Assembly (NCBI GenBank): GCA_902776435.1
Contig: CACYQB010000003.1
Location: forward strand, 1 to 64,000
Direction of reading: 5' to 3'
Source: an uncultured Bacteroidales bacterium
GTDB taxonomy: Bacteria > Bacteroidota > Bacteroidia > Bacteroidales > Muribaculaceae
Length of the DNA stretch: 64,000 bases
The notes beneath the pieces are model-generated. The model ran no database searches, was not told the DNA's origin, and was given only the letters and a program-made list of their open reading frames with translations. How positions within the stretch are numbered: the stretch's first letter is position 1; each line of letters starts with the position of its first letter. Shown here piece by piece: positions 27,237 through 36,566 of the stretch. The position numbers and the translations under genes were made by a program.

Positions 27237-29003
27237 ATGTTAAAGACCTTACTCAAACAAGTCAAGCAGTACAAGACGGCATCATTACTAACGCCGGTAT
27301 TTATCATGCTTGAAGTTGTGCTTGACGTGCTCATCCCCTTTGTGACCGCCAAGCTCATTGACAATGGCATCAGTGCCGGCCACATGCCCAGTGTCTATAA
27401 ATACGGATTGATAATGCTTATCATGGCATTCCTGAGCATGATGGCGGCTATTATGGCTGGCAAATATGCCTCCTACGCTTCATCTGGCTTTGCCTGTAAC
27501 CTGCGTGATGCGATGTACAAGAATATCCAGAAGTTCGCCTTCAGCGATATCGACAAGTACAGCACATCCGGCCTGGTGACTCGCATGACAACCGATGTTA
27601 CAAACCTGCAGAATGCCTATCAGCAGATTATCCGCACATCCGTCCGGGCGCCATTTAACTTGCTGTCCAGCATTGTGATGTGCTTTGTTATCAGTCCACA
27701 GTTGAGTCTCATTTTTATTGTGGCCAGTGTGGTGTTAGGCGTGATTTTGGCATTGATTATCAGCAAGGTATCCAAGATGTTCGCTCTGGTATTCAAGCAG
27801 TATGACGTTTTAAACGGTGTGGTTCAGGAAAACGTATCCGGCATCCGTGTAGTCAAGGCCTTCGTTCGTGAGGATCACGAGAACGCCAAGTTCTGGAGTG
27901 CTGCTAAGCGCCTATATGATCTCAATGTAAAGGCAGAGAGCCTGATGGCACTCAACCGCCCTTTGATGAACATGGTGGTCTATGGGTGTATCATCGCCAT
28001 TTCATGGTTTGGTGCACAATTCATTGTTGCCGGCAACCTCACTACAGGCCAGTTGACTTCCTTGTTCACATACGTAATGACGATCTTGATGTCCCTGATG
28101 ATGCTGAGCATGATTTTTGTAACCATTACTCAAAGTCTTGCAAGTGGACAGCGTGTAGCACAGGTAATTAATGAAATTCCTGATATCGTTAATCCAGAGG
28201 ATGCTTTGACCGAAATTCCCGACGGCTCTATCGATTTTAACCATGTGTTCTTTGCTTATAAAGGTGGTAGCGGCGAATATGCCCTAAATGACATAGACTT
28301 GCACATCGCCAGTGGCGAATCTGTCGGTGTGATTGGTGGTACTGGTAGCGGCAAGTCATCGCTCATTAACCTGGTGAGCCGTCTGTATGATGCTTCTAAG
28401 GGCGAAGTACTTATCGGTGGCAACAATGTGAACACCTATGACCTTGAAGTCCTGCGCAATAACGTCTCTGTCGTTTTGCAAAAGAATGTGCTTTTCACAG
28501 GCACAATTCTTGATAACCTGCGCTGGGGCGACGAAAACGCTACTCTAGAACAGTGTCAACAGGCTTGTCGTGTGGCATGTGCCGACGAATTCATTATGGA
28601 AATGCCTGATGGCTACGAGACTCGCATCGAACAAGGAGGTGCAAACGTGTCCGGTGGCCAGAAACAACGCCTATGCATTGCACGAGCTCTGTTGAAGAAA
28701 CCCAAAATCATGGTGCTGGACGACAGCACCAGCGCCTGTGACAACACGACCGATGCTAGAATCCGTGCCGCGTTGCGTGATAATCTGCCAGAGATGACCA
28801 AAATCATCATTGCCCAGCGCATTAGCAGTCTCAAGGATTGTGATCGCATCCTCGTGCTCGATAATGGTAAGATGGTAGGCTTTGACACCCATGACAACTT
28901 GCTGAAGTCATGCAAGATTTACCAGGAAATCTGTGCCATCCAGGAGGAAGCCGGTGGCGACTTTGACAAACCCCAAGATAACAGAAAGGAGGTGCAATCA
29001 TGA
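27237..29003 (+). CDS. ABC exporter half-transporter, degenerate-site subunit
   Basis: This 588-residue type IV exporter half has six membrane spans (about 15-310) and one nucleotide-binding domain. Walker A is GGTGSGKSS, the signature NVSGGQKQRL, and Walker B IMVLDDSTSACD. The residue after the Walker B Asp is Asp instead of the catalytic Glu, as in the non-hydrolysing half of heterodimers such as TM287. The start at MLKTLLKQVKQYK (27237) lies downstream of the promoter box. The stop overlaps the start of the second subunit (ATGA). The substrate is unknown; lipid or drug export are the usual roles. Confidence 0.92.
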   Translation: MLKTLLKQVKQYKTASLLTPVFIMLEVVLDVLIPFVTAKLIDNGISAGHMPSVYKYGLIMLIMAFLSMMAAIMAGKYASYASSGFACNLRDAMYKNIQKFAFSDIDKYSTSGLVTRMTTDVTNLQNAYQQIIRTSVRAPFNLLSSIVMCFVISPQLSLIFIVASVVLGVILALIISKVSKMFALVFKQYDVLNGVVQENVSGIRVVKAFVREDHENAKFWSAAKRLYDLNVKAESLMALNRPLMNMVVYGCIIAISWFGAQFIVAGNLTTGQLTSLFTYVMTILMSLMMLSMIFVTITQSLASGQRVAQVINEIPDIVNPEDALTEIPDGSIDFNHVFFAYKGGSGEYALNDIDLHIASGESVGVIGGTGSGKSSLINLVSRLYDASKGEVLIGGNNVNTYDLEVLRNNVSVVLQKNVLFTGTILDNLRWGDENATLEQCQQACRVACADEFIMEMPDGYETRIEQGGANVSGGQKQRLCIARALLKKPKIMVLDDSTSACDNTTDARIRAALRDNLPEMTKIIIAQRISSLKDCDRILVLDNGKMVGFDTHDNLLKSCKIYQEICAIQEEAGGDFDKPQDNRKEVQS

Positions 29004-30910
29004 GAATGCCAGGAGGACCCGGAAACAACCGACATGTCGTGGTGGACACGACGGGTGTGAACAAGCGTAGCACTTTGTGGCGTCTGTTCAAGATTGTGAT
29101 GAAACACTACAAATTCTCGTTCCTGGCTGTGGCCGTGTGCATAGTCGTGACAGCCTGCACTACCCTAGCCTCTACCCTATTCACCCGCACTCTCATCGAT
29201 GATTACATCACGCCGATGATAGGTCAGGCTCATCCTGATTACGGACCCTTGGCAGAGACGTTAGTCAAGCTGGGCATTGTGCTGGCCTTCGGTGCCTTGT
29301 GCTCCTATTTGCACAGCCGCTTGATGATCAATGTGACTCAAGGCACTATGCTCAAGTTGCGCAAGGGCATGTTTGAACACATGCAGTTGCTTCCCATCAA
29401 GTATTTCGACACCCATGCCCATGGCAATGTGATGTCTAACTACACAAACGATGTGGACACCCTGCGCCAGATGATTTCCAATAGCCTTCCTCAAGCATTC
29501 AATTCACTGATTACCTTAGGCATTACGTTTGCCAGCATGATCGTGATGAGTGTTCCGATGACCATCTTGTCGATTGTCATGGCGCTTATCATGGCGTGGT
29601 CAACGACTTATCTCGGCAAACGTTCGCGCAAGCACTTCCGCGTCCAGCAGCAGAAGTTAGCCGAGGTAAACGGCTTCATCGAGGAAATGATGACGGGTCA
29701 GAAGGTTGTCAAGGTCTTCTGCCACGAGGAAAAAGCCATCGAACAGTTCGAAGTTATCAACGAGGAACTGCGCAGCAACACCTATGATGCCAACCGAATC
29801 AGCAACATCGTCATGCCCGTCAACGGCAACCTGGGCCACTTGAGTTACGTACTCATGGGCGTGCTCGGCGCAGCCCTCATCATCAGCGGCCACAGTGGCA
29901 TGACATTGGGTACTCTGGTTGCCTTCTTGACGCTGAATAAGAGTTTTGCACGTCCCATTGCGAGCATCAGCCAGGAAATCAACAGTGTGCTGAATGCATC
30001 GGTCGGTGCTGACCGCATCTTTAAGTTAATGGACGAGGATGTCGAGCCTGACGCAGGCAAGGTCCGTCTGGTCAATGCCAAGCGTGGAGCCGACGGCTTC
30101 TTGCATCCTTGCAACCATCACACTGGCATCTGGGCCTGGAAAATCCCTCTCGACAATGGAAAATTGCGCTATGTCAAGGTTTCAGGAGGCGTCAAGTTCA
30201 ATGATGTGGATTTCGGTTATACCGATGATAAGCAAGTGCTATTCGACATCGACATCGATGCCATGCCTGACCAGAAGATTGCCTTTGTGGGCGGCACCGG
30301 AGCCGGCAAAACGACCATTACTAACCTTATCAACCGCTTCTATGACATCCAGGACGGCAAAATCCTGCTTGATGGTATCAACGTGAATGACATCAGTAAG
30401 CGCGACCTGAGGCATAGCTTAGGCATGGTATTGCAAGAAACCCGCCTGTTCACAGGTACCGTGCTCGACAACATCCGCTATGGCCGTCTCGAAGCCACAG
30501 ACCAGGAATGCATCGAAGCCGCCAAATTGGTTAATGCCGACAACTTTATCCGTCGTCTGAGTGACGGCTATCAGACCATCCTCAATGCCGATGGCGGTAA
30601 CCTCAGTCAAGGTGAACGCCAGTTGTTGGCCATCGCCCGTGCAGCGGTCGCCGACCCGCCCATGCTCATCCTCGACGAGGCAACCAGCAGTATCGACACC
30701 CGCACCGAGACGCTCGTGCAACGCGGTATGGACTCCTTGATGAAAGATCGCACGACCTTTGTCATCGCCCACCGCCTCTCGACTGTACGCAACAGCGACT
30801 GTATCATCGTGCTGGAACGGGGCCGCATCATCGAACGAGGCACCCATGACGAACTCCTCGCCCTCAAGGGCAAATATTATCAACTCTACACCGGCGGAGA
30901 AATCAACTAA
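29000..30910 (+). CDS. ABC exporter half-transporter, catalytic subunit
   Basis: This 636-residue partner has six spans (about 30-330) and an NBD with Walker A GGTGAGKTT, signature NLSQGERQLL and an intact Walker B with catalytic Glu (LILDEATSSID), followed by the H-loop IAHRLST. It should form a heterodimer with the upstream subunit, one consensus and one degenerate ATP site. An insertion of about 40 residues, containing HPCNHHTGIWAWKIP, precedes the NBD and is absent from the first subunit. The start overlaps the upstream stop by 4 bp. A terminator follows at 30935. Confidence 0.92.
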   Translation: MRMPGGPGNNRHVVVDTTGVNKRSTLWRLFKIVMKHYKFSFLAVAVCIVVTACTTLASTLFTRTLIDDYITPMIGQAHPDYGPLAETLVKLGIVLAFGALCSYLHSRLMINVTQGTMLKLRKGMFEHMQLLPIKYFDTHAHGNVMSNYTNDVDTLRQMISNSLPQAFNSLITLGITFASMIVMSVPMTILSIVMALIMAWSTTYLGKRSRKHFRVQQQKLAEVNGFIEEMMTGQKVVKVFCHEEKAIEQFEVINEELRSNTYDANRISNIVMPVNGNLGHLSYVLMGVLGAALIISGHSGMTLGTLVAFLTLNKSFARPIASISQEINSVLNASVGADRIFKLMDEDVEPDAGKVRLVNAKRGADGFLHPCNHHTGIWAWKIPLDNGKLRYVKVSGGVKFNDVDFGYTDDKQVLFDIDIDAMPDQKIAFVGGTGAGKTTITNLINRFYDIQDGKILLDGINVNDISKRDLRHSLGMVLQETRLFTGTVLDNIRYGRLEATDQECIEAAKLVNADNFIRRLSDGYQTILNADGGNLSQGERQLLAIARAAVADPPMLILDEATSSIDTRTETLVQRGMDSLMKDRTTFVIAHRLSTVRNSDCIIVLERGRIIERGTHDELLALKGKYYQLYTGGEIN

Positions 30911-30934
30911 ACCGCCCCATTTGGGAACACCTAT

Positions 30935-30970
30935 CGACCGCTCGCCTAGCGTGGGCGGTCGCTATTTTTA
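30935..30970 (+). terminator. Terminator of the ABC exporter operon
   Basis: The stem CGACCGC (30935-30941) pairs with GCGGTCG (30955-30961), extended by CGC/GCG around a CTA loop, then CTATTTTTAG. Confidence 0.75.
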
Positions 30971-31026
30971 GAGAAAAAATGCTGTTTGGGGTTTAGTAAA
31001 TCGGTTTTTGCGTTTCTATATAGTGA

Positions 31027-31521
31027 ATGGAGGACAAGACACGACATATCGAATCGTTGTTCAAGCAACATTACCAAGCGATGTATCGCCTGGCATTCAC
31101 GATGTTGCATGACAAGGAGGAGAGCAGGGATATCGTGCACGATGTCTTTGCCCGGTTGCTGGACGGCGACATCCGTTTCGACAGCGACAAGGCGCGAGCA
31201 TTCCTGTTATCATGCGTGCGCAACGGTTGCCTGAATGTCATGCGCTCTCAGGACTTCCGCGAGCGTGCCATGCGCGACTTTCCGATAACTGACGAGAACC
31301 CCAGTGACTGCGAAGCGTTTGAAAGCGAGATCAATGCGTTACAGAATGGCATAAGCCTTCTCGCTCCTCCCATTTGCCGTGAAATCATCACACTCCATTA
31401 CAGCGATGGATTGACGTTCAAGGAAATCGCCACACGGCTGCAAGTCAGCGAGACGACCATATATAAGCATTTGAGAAATGCGCTCAACCAATTACGTTTA
31501 ACAATTAAAGACATGGGATGA
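31027..31521 (+). CDS. ECF-type RNA polymerase sigma-70 factor
   Basis: This 164-residue sigma factor has region 2 at about 12-80 (LFKQHYQAMYRLAFTMLHDKEESRDIVHDVFARLL) and region 4 at about 108-160 (ICREIITLHYSDGLTFKEIATRLQVSETTIYKHLRNAL), the usual layout of Bacteroidetes FecI-like sigma factors. The linker lacks extra domains. The stop overlaps the anti-sigma start (ATGA), so translation is probably coupled. No convincing TAnnTTTG box precedes it. Its targets are likely this locus itself (inference). Confidence 0.93.
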   Translation: MEDKTRHIESLFKQHYQAMYRLAFTMLHDKEESRDIVHDVFARLLDGDIRFDSDKARAFLLSCVRNGCLNVMRSQDFRERAMRDFPITDENPSDCEAFESEINALQNGISLLAPPICREIITLHYSDGLTFKEIATRLQVSETTIYKHLRNALNQLRLTIKDMG

Positions 31522-32180
31522 TGGAAAAGACCGATTTACTGTTCCGCATGATGGACGATCCGGAACAATATACCGATGAACAATGGCGGGAAATCCTCGC
31601 CGACAGTGAATGTGCGTCGCTCTATGAGATGATGTGCAAGACGTGTAGTGCCCTTGATGCAGAGCAGGTCGATCAGGAATTCACGGCCGAAACGGTTGAG
31701 CGGGAATGGGAACGCTTTGCCGCTGCCCATCAGGTTCGCACCGTCAAGCCCTTTGATTGGAGAAAAATCACTGCCGCTATTGTCGTCCTGGCAGTCTTCG
31801 GCATCGCTGCCGCTGCCATTTATTCCCATTTCGCCCATACTCCCCAAACCGAAACCGTTGAAAACACCATTCCCAATGTAAATCCGCAAGTTGCCGACAG
31901 GACAGAGGGTGCCGTTGATGCAGAGGCGAACAAGCCTCAGGCGCACCTGTATGATGACGTGCCGCTGGAGCAGATCATCAATGACCTGGCAGCACACTAC
32001 GACGTCCAGCCTCAGTGGCATGGCGACGAGGTGCGCTCGCTGCGGTTATACTATAAGTGGGAACCCGATTTCACCCTCGACGAGATCGTTGAGATGCTCA
32101 ACAATTTCGAGGCATTCAGCGTCAAGCTCGATGGTGATCAACTGGTGATTACCGGGAACGACATGATGGCCAATCAATGA
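31518..32180 (+). CDS. Compact anti-sigma factor with C-terminal DUF4974 domain
   Basis: This 220-residue single-pass protein has a cytoplasmic helical part (1-80), one membrane span (about 84-102, ITAAIVVLAVFGIAAAAIYSHF) and a periplasmic part ending in a DUF4974-like module (about 143-215, VPLEQIINDLAAHYDVQPQW, then FTLDEIVEMLNNFEAFSVKL). The FecR domain normally found between span and DUF4974 is missing, making this shorter than the usual 300-400 residues. It should hold the adjacent sigma factor at the membrane. Both ends overlap neighbours by 4 bp, so sigma, anti-sigma and receptor are translationally linked. Confidence 0.85.
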   Translation: MMEKTDLLFRMMDDPEQYTDEQWREILADSECASLYEMMCKTCSALDAEQVDQEFTAETVEREWERFAAAHQVRTVKPFDWRKITAAIVVLAVFGIAAAAIYSHFAHTPQTETVENTIPNVNPQVADRTEGAVDAEANKPQAHLYDDVPLEQIINDLAAHYDVQPQWHGDEVRSLRLYYKWEPDFTLDEIVEMLNNFEAFSVKLDGDQLVITGNDMMANQ

Positions 32181-34837
32181 TGAAATTGCGGGTATTGATA
32201 TTATTCCTCATCGTTTGTGCAGTGGCGTTAGGCGTAGATGCACAACAGATCACGCATCGTTTCAATCGTGTATCGATGAGCGAGGCGCTGAAGTATCTGC
32301 AAGGCCAAACCGACCGTTACCGCATCGTGTTCATCTTCAACGAACTCGAGGACTTCAGCGTGACTGCCGACGTGAGAGGAAAAAGCGTCCCTGACGCCAT
32401 CCGTCAACTTATCGGCTTCTATCCCATCGCCATGACCGTCAACGACAAGCACGAGATCTATGTGGAATGTACCCACAAGACCGACCGCCGCTTGATCGGT
32501 CGCCTCATCGACGAGAAAGGAGGGCCGCTGGAGTATGCCAACATCATCGTGATGGATCCACGGGATTCCACCCTGCTCACCCACGGCGTGAGCAATGCCA
32601 GCGGCATCTTTGTCATTCCTGTTGAGCGTGAAAAGGTCATTGCGCGTGTCAGTCATGTGGGTTACAAGACAGTGTATAAGCCTTGTAAGACGATGAGAAT
32701 CGGTACCATCAAGATGGAACCCGAGATTATCAGGCTCCAGGAAACCTTTGTTACCGCCCCTAAAATGCAGGTAGCGCGCGACGGGACCAATTATACCATC
32801 TACAGCCTTGGCGGCACCATCATGGGCAATGCGGGTAATGCACTGGACCTGTTACGATGGGCGCCGGGTATCATGGTAGATGCTGGTGACGTTATCTCGG
32901 TCATTGGGCGCAGTTCAACCGAGATCTATGTCAACAACCGACGTATCACCAATAAATCAGAACTCAGGGCTTTGAGCTCCCATAACATCAAGCGCATTGA
33001 GGTCATCCGTGACCCTGATGCTCAATATGCCTCCACTGCCGATGCGGTCATCATGTTATACACGCACAATTCCATCAAGAACCACCTGGGCGCCAGCCTT
33101 ACCGACATCGTGGACTTCAAGCACAAGGTGCCCAACACCACGACCCTGACGGTTGACGGCAAGTATAACAAGCTGTCGGGTAACGTCTCGCTGGGTTACA
33201 GCCGCAACTATTCCCGCAGTCACAACACGCAATATACTCATGCCTACGGCAGTGGCATGAAAAACGACACCACGAGCTACGCGGGCAGCGGAGACAATTA
33301 TCTTGTGTTCGCCGGCATCAACTATGCCTTCACCCCCAAGAGCGTCGTGGGTATTCAATACAGTGGAGATTTCAGCAAGACGGGTATTGACCTGCAGACG
33401 TCACGTGAGTACAACCATGGTTTCGTCACAGACCAGACAGACAAAAAGTGCGACATGGCCTTGAGGCCGGACCGCCAGAGCATTTCGGCCAGTTACTCGT
33501 GGCAACGCACCGAGGACTCCCGACTGCTGCTCATCTATGATCGCACCTACTCCTGGCAGACCAATCGACAGGACATCCATAGCCCTGGCCAAGACACCCA
33601 AACAATAGACTACTTCAACGACTATGAGATCAGCACGGCCACGGCAAGATATGATTTTGTCACCCGTGGTTGGGAACACAAGTCGGGACTGGAATGGGGC
33701 CATGCCAATAATGCCAGCGAGGTAGAGAAAGCTGGCGATAGGCAGCGAAGCAACCGCAACAACTACTGGGCCTCGGCCTATTATGCGCTGAGCAAACAGT
33801 GGAATCGCTGGTGGTTGAACCTGGGATTGCGCTACGAGTTTGACTACACCAAAACGCTACAGGACGTCGTCATCCGTTATGAGAAAACCTATCATGACCT
33901 GTTGCCGAGCCTTAAGGTGGGCTATCGGGTGAACGACGACCTGGACCTCTCGGCCAGCTATCGCCGCACGCTTGTGCGCCCATCTTACAACCAGTTGCGC
34001 TCAACATTCTACTTTAACGTGTTGCCGTACAACAGCCTGGGTTATTCCTTCTTGTCAAACTCTGATTTCATGACAGGTCACTCATCGCAAGAGAATTTAC
34101 CGAGCAACAACCTGTCGCCCAATATCATCTACCTGGGCGCTGATGACATCGCTACGGGCAATCCCGAGTTGCGCCCCACGGCGACCGACCGCTTTGCCCT
34201 GACGGCCCAGTATCGGCACTTTGCGGCCCAACTGTCCTACAGCCGTGTGGACAATGCCATCCAGAACGTACATCAGTTGTTGAGTTCAGGAGCCTTGCTC
34301 CATAGCCCCATCAACATCGGCCGAATTCATGCCCTGAGCCTCGACCTGGATTATTCCTACAGTAACAGATATTTCAACGTCTTCTTGCTGGCATCGGGCA
34401 CTTGGCCCCGCATTCCCGTGCCCTCGTTGGGACGGGAAAAAATCGAGAGCAGGCCGTTTGCCTTGCTGCATGGCAACCTACAGTACAACATCTCGCAGCA
34501 TGTGATGCTGGGGTGCGACCTGCTGTATTCCACGCCCTGGACCTCGGGCTGCAGCACACGCTGCAATTCAAGGCTGGGGTTGAACCTGAGCGTGATGGCG
34601 CGCTTGCTCGGCAACAGGCTCACCCTGGGCGCCAACTTCAATGACGTATTCAACCGCAGCATGAGTACCCGCAACGAGACGCAATATGGCAACGTGTTCA
34701 ACCGCACCGACATCCACAACGACTCGCGCAGTGTCTCGCTCATGGTCAGGTGGACGTTCAACACCATCAACAACCCGTTCAAGCGCCGCAGCGGCAACGA
34801 TGCCACCCTGCAACGCACCCAAGAAACAGTCAACTAA
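32177..34837 (+). CDS. STN-domain outer-membrane receptor (TonB-dependent receptor-like)
   Basis: This 886-residue protein has a signal peptide (1-21), an STN (secretin/TonB short N-terminal) domain at 24-92 (FNRVSMSEALKYLQGQTDRYRIVF), a CarboxypepD_reg-like domain (about 96-175, GRLIDEKGGPLEYANIIV), a plug-like region (about 180-300, NALDLLRWAPGIMV, then IKRIEVIRDPDAQYAS) and a beta-barrel of the OMP_b-brl_3 type. The STN domain is the part that signals to anti-sigma factors in Fec-type systems. No SusD gene follows, unlike glycan utilisation loci. The ligand is unknown. A TTAGGCT array begins right after the stop. Confidence 0.88.
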   Translation: MMKLRVLILFLIVCAVALGVDAQQITHRFNRVSMSEALKYLQGQTDRYRIVFIFNELEDFSVTADVRGKSVPDAIRQLIGFYPIAMTVNDKHEIYVECTHKTDRRLIGRLIDEKGGPLEYANIIVMDPRDSTLLTHGVSNASGIFVIPVEREKVIARVSHVGYKTVYKPCKTMRIGTIKMEPEIIRLQETFVTAPKMQVARDGTNYTIYSLGGTIMGNAGNALDLLRWAPGIMVDAGDVISVIGRSSTEIYVNNRRITNKSELRALSSHNIKRIEVIRDPDAQYASTADAVIMLYTHNSIKNHLGASLTDIVDFKHKVPNTTTLTVDGKYNKLSGNVSLGYSRNYSRSHNTQYTHAYGSGMKNDTTSYAGSGDNYLVFAGINYAFTPKSVVGIQYSGDFSKTGIDLQTSREYNHGFVTDQTDKKCDMALRPDRQSISASYSWQRTEDSRLLLIYDRTYSWQTNRQDIHSPGQDTQTIDYFNDYEISTATARYDFVTRGWEHKSGLEWGHANNASEVEKAGDRQRSNRNNYWASAYYALSKQWNRWWLNLGLRYEFDYTKTLQDVVIRYEKTYHDLLPSLKVGYRVNDDLDLSASYRRTLVRPSYNQLRSTFYFNVLPYNSLGYSFLSNSDFMTGHSSQENLPSNNLSPNIIYLGADDIATGNPELRPTATDRFALTAQYRHFAAQLSYSRVDNAIQNVHQLLSSGALLHSPINIGRIHALSLDLDYSYSNRYFNVFLLASGTWPRIPVPSLGREKIESRPFALLHGNLQYNISQHVMLGCDLLYSTPWTSGCSTRCNSRLGLNLSVMARLLGNRLTLGANFNDVFNRSMSTRNETQYGNVFNRTDIHNDSRSVSLMVRWTFNTINNPFKRRSGNDATLQRTQETVN

Positions 34838-34838
34838 A

Positions 34839-34856
34839 TTAGGCTTTAGGCTTTAG
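34839..34856 (+). repeat. Post-stop heptamer array after the STN receptor gene
   Basis: TTAGGCT, TTAGGCT, TTAG, starting 1 base after the TAA stop. It is followed directly by AACTAAC and CAATTAA units (34859-34872) that resemble the pre-start arrays, 14 bases before the next ATG. Confidence 0.75.
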
Positions 34857-34886
34857 ACAACTAACCAATTAAACAACAATAGAAAT

Positions 34887-35717
34887 ATGAAAACGAAAAT
34901 GTTATTTTTGGCAATGATCGCCTTGATCGCCATGACCGCCTGCACGACCGATGAGCCAATCATGAATACTCACGTCAATCAAGAGGACCCTAATACACCT
35001 GTGCTGCCTGTGGGTGATTTCCAGATGTGGCCCACACCCTCGATTGACGACAGCAATCTGCAGGGCGAGGGTTACACATTTGACTATTGGAGAGAGCACA
35101 AAGACGAAGCACAAACGGGTGATGAACTCATGGCCATGTGCAACATCCCCAATGATTTGCTTAAAAACATGTCAACACCCAACCTTGCCTGGACCTGCTT
35201 CAATCACCCCTATAACACCGATTGGATAGCTTTTAACAATTACTATGAAGGCATTTTATCGGTGATGACGAGATTTAATGGCTATGGGGAACTCATGAAA
35301 CGAAAAAGCGGTGCTGAAGCCGTGATAGACCTCTTTGTTCAGTTGGGTTACAATGAAGAGGGTAAAATCAATGTGAACGAGCCATCAATGATTGCATGGA
35401 CCCTGGTGCTGTGCACAGCCAACGATTATCTGGCATTTAATCAGGAACAGGTGTCAAGACTTGCCAAAGAGGTGCTTTATAAAGAATTTATTGCTAATGT
35501 GACATCTTCCGCAAACCTCTATCTATCACACAAGTCTTATTGCCTGTTGGGCGCATTTATGGCCTATCATTATGATGAGGAACTGCCAGAAGAGCAACGT
35601 ATCCTGCTCGCCAGTTTCATTAGAAATCTGAGCATGACATACTATACCAGCGAGGTGGACTTAGTCCGTTCATACACCATCATCAAAGAAAGCCTGAACC
35701 GCCTCGCCGGGGAATAA
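34887..35717 (+). CDS. Lipoprotein of unknown function
   Basis: This 276-residue protein has a lipoprotein signal (lipobox AMTAC, Cys19) and a short Pro/Asp-rich linker, then a helical-looking soluble domain with several Trp residues (DYWREHKDEAQTGDELMAMC, LAWTCFNHPYNTDWIAFNNYYEG). I do not recognise a family. It follows the STN receptor by 49 bp and lies 21 bp before the SUMF1-like gene, so it is probably part of the sigma-factor locus and exposed on the outer membrane. Confidence 0.75.
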   Translation: MKTKMLFLAMIALIAMTACTTDEPIMNTHVNQEDPNTPVLPVGDFQMWPTPSIDDSNLQGEGYTFDYWREHKDEAQTGDELMAMCNIPNDLLKNMSTPNLAWTCFNHPYNTDWIAFNNYYEGILSVMTRFNGYGELMKRKSGAEAVIDLFVQLGYNEEGKINVNEPSMIAWTLVLCTANDYLAFNQEQVSRLAKEVLYKEFIANVTSSANLYLSHKSYCLLGAFMAYHYDEELPEEQRILLASFIRNLSMTYYTSEVDLVRSYTIIKESLNRLAGE

Positions 35718-35738
35718 CATTTTTAGATAGAAATCATT

Positions 35739-36524
35739 ATGAAAAAGATTCTTTATTTACTGCTTATTGGGCTGCTGTCACTGACAGCCTGCGATGAGAA
35801 GGACGAGCCGCAATCCGCCATCGAGACATTCACGGTCAACGGTGTGTCATTCAATATGGTAAAAGTCAAGGGCGGCAGCTTTACGATGAATATGGAATTG
35901 CCGCTTACACCAACGGGCGTACTTTTTCAGGATTCGACCCTTGATGTCACAGTTGCCGACTACAGTATCGGCCAGACCGAGGTCACACAAGCTTTGTGGC
36001 AAGCCGTAATGGGCAATAATCCCAGTTATTTCTCAAGCAACGAAATCTTTATGGTTGAGAAAGAGGGGGAGTTTGAGGATGACCTGAACCGACCTGTCGA
36101 ATGGGTATCGTGGGATGACTGTCAAGCGTTTATTGAAAAGCTGAACGAACTCACGGGGCGACACTTCAGGATTCCAACCGAAGCCGAGTGGGAGTTTGCA
36201 GCCCGTGGAGGAAACAAGACGCACGGCTACCCCTATGCGGGAAGTGATAACATTGATGATGTGGCTTGGTGTCTTGGAAACACCGACAACATGACGCATC
36301 CTGTCGGCCAGAAAAAGCCTAATGAATTGGGCCTCTATGACATGAGCGGCAACGTGCGTGAATGGTGCCTAAATTGTATCTCATTTAGAATGGCCGATGG
36401 GACAAGCTATGCATACCGCATAGTTCGCGGAGGTTCATATTGCCAGATGTGCTTCGTGTGGTATCGTGACCGTGCAACGCAAAATGTAAAAGGAAGCTCT
36501 CTCGGCTTGCGCCTCGCCATGTGA
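35739..36524 (+). CDS. SUMF1/FGE-sulfatase-domain lipoprotein
   Basis: This 261-residue protein has a lipobox (SLTAC, Cys18) and a formylglycine-generating-enzyme-like domain: MVKVKGGSFTM, TEVTQALWQAVMGNNPSYF, RPVEWVSWDDCQAFIEKLN, RIPTEAEWEFAARGG, LGLYDMSGNVREWC and RIVRGGSY. Near the C-terminus two cysteines occur as CQMC where human FGE has a Cys-x4-Cys pair, so formylglycine chemistry is doubtful. In Bacteroidales such secreted domains are often binding or structural modules. It is co-directional, in the serpin locus. Confidence 0.85.
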   Translation: MKKILYLLLIGLLSLTACDEKDEPQSAIETFTVNGVSFNMVKVKGGSFTMNMELPLTPTGVLFQDSTLDVTVADYSIGQTEVTQALWQAVMGNNPSYFSSNEIFMVEKEGEFEDDLNRPVEWVSWDDCQAFIEKLNELTGRHFRIPTEAEWEFAARGGNKTHGYPYAGSDNIDDVAWCLGNTDNMTHPVGQKKPNELGLYDMSGNVREWCLNCISFRMADGTSYAYRIVRGGSYCQMCFVWYRDRATQNVKGSSLGLRLAM

Positions 36525-36566
36525 TAACATTCATGAATTTAATATCGATAATAAAAACAATAAATC

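Noticed and set aside
35739-36524. True formylglycine-generating enzyme
   Set aside because: The cysteine pair does not match the catalytic Cys spacing, the protein is a secreted lipoprotein, and no sulfatase gene is near.
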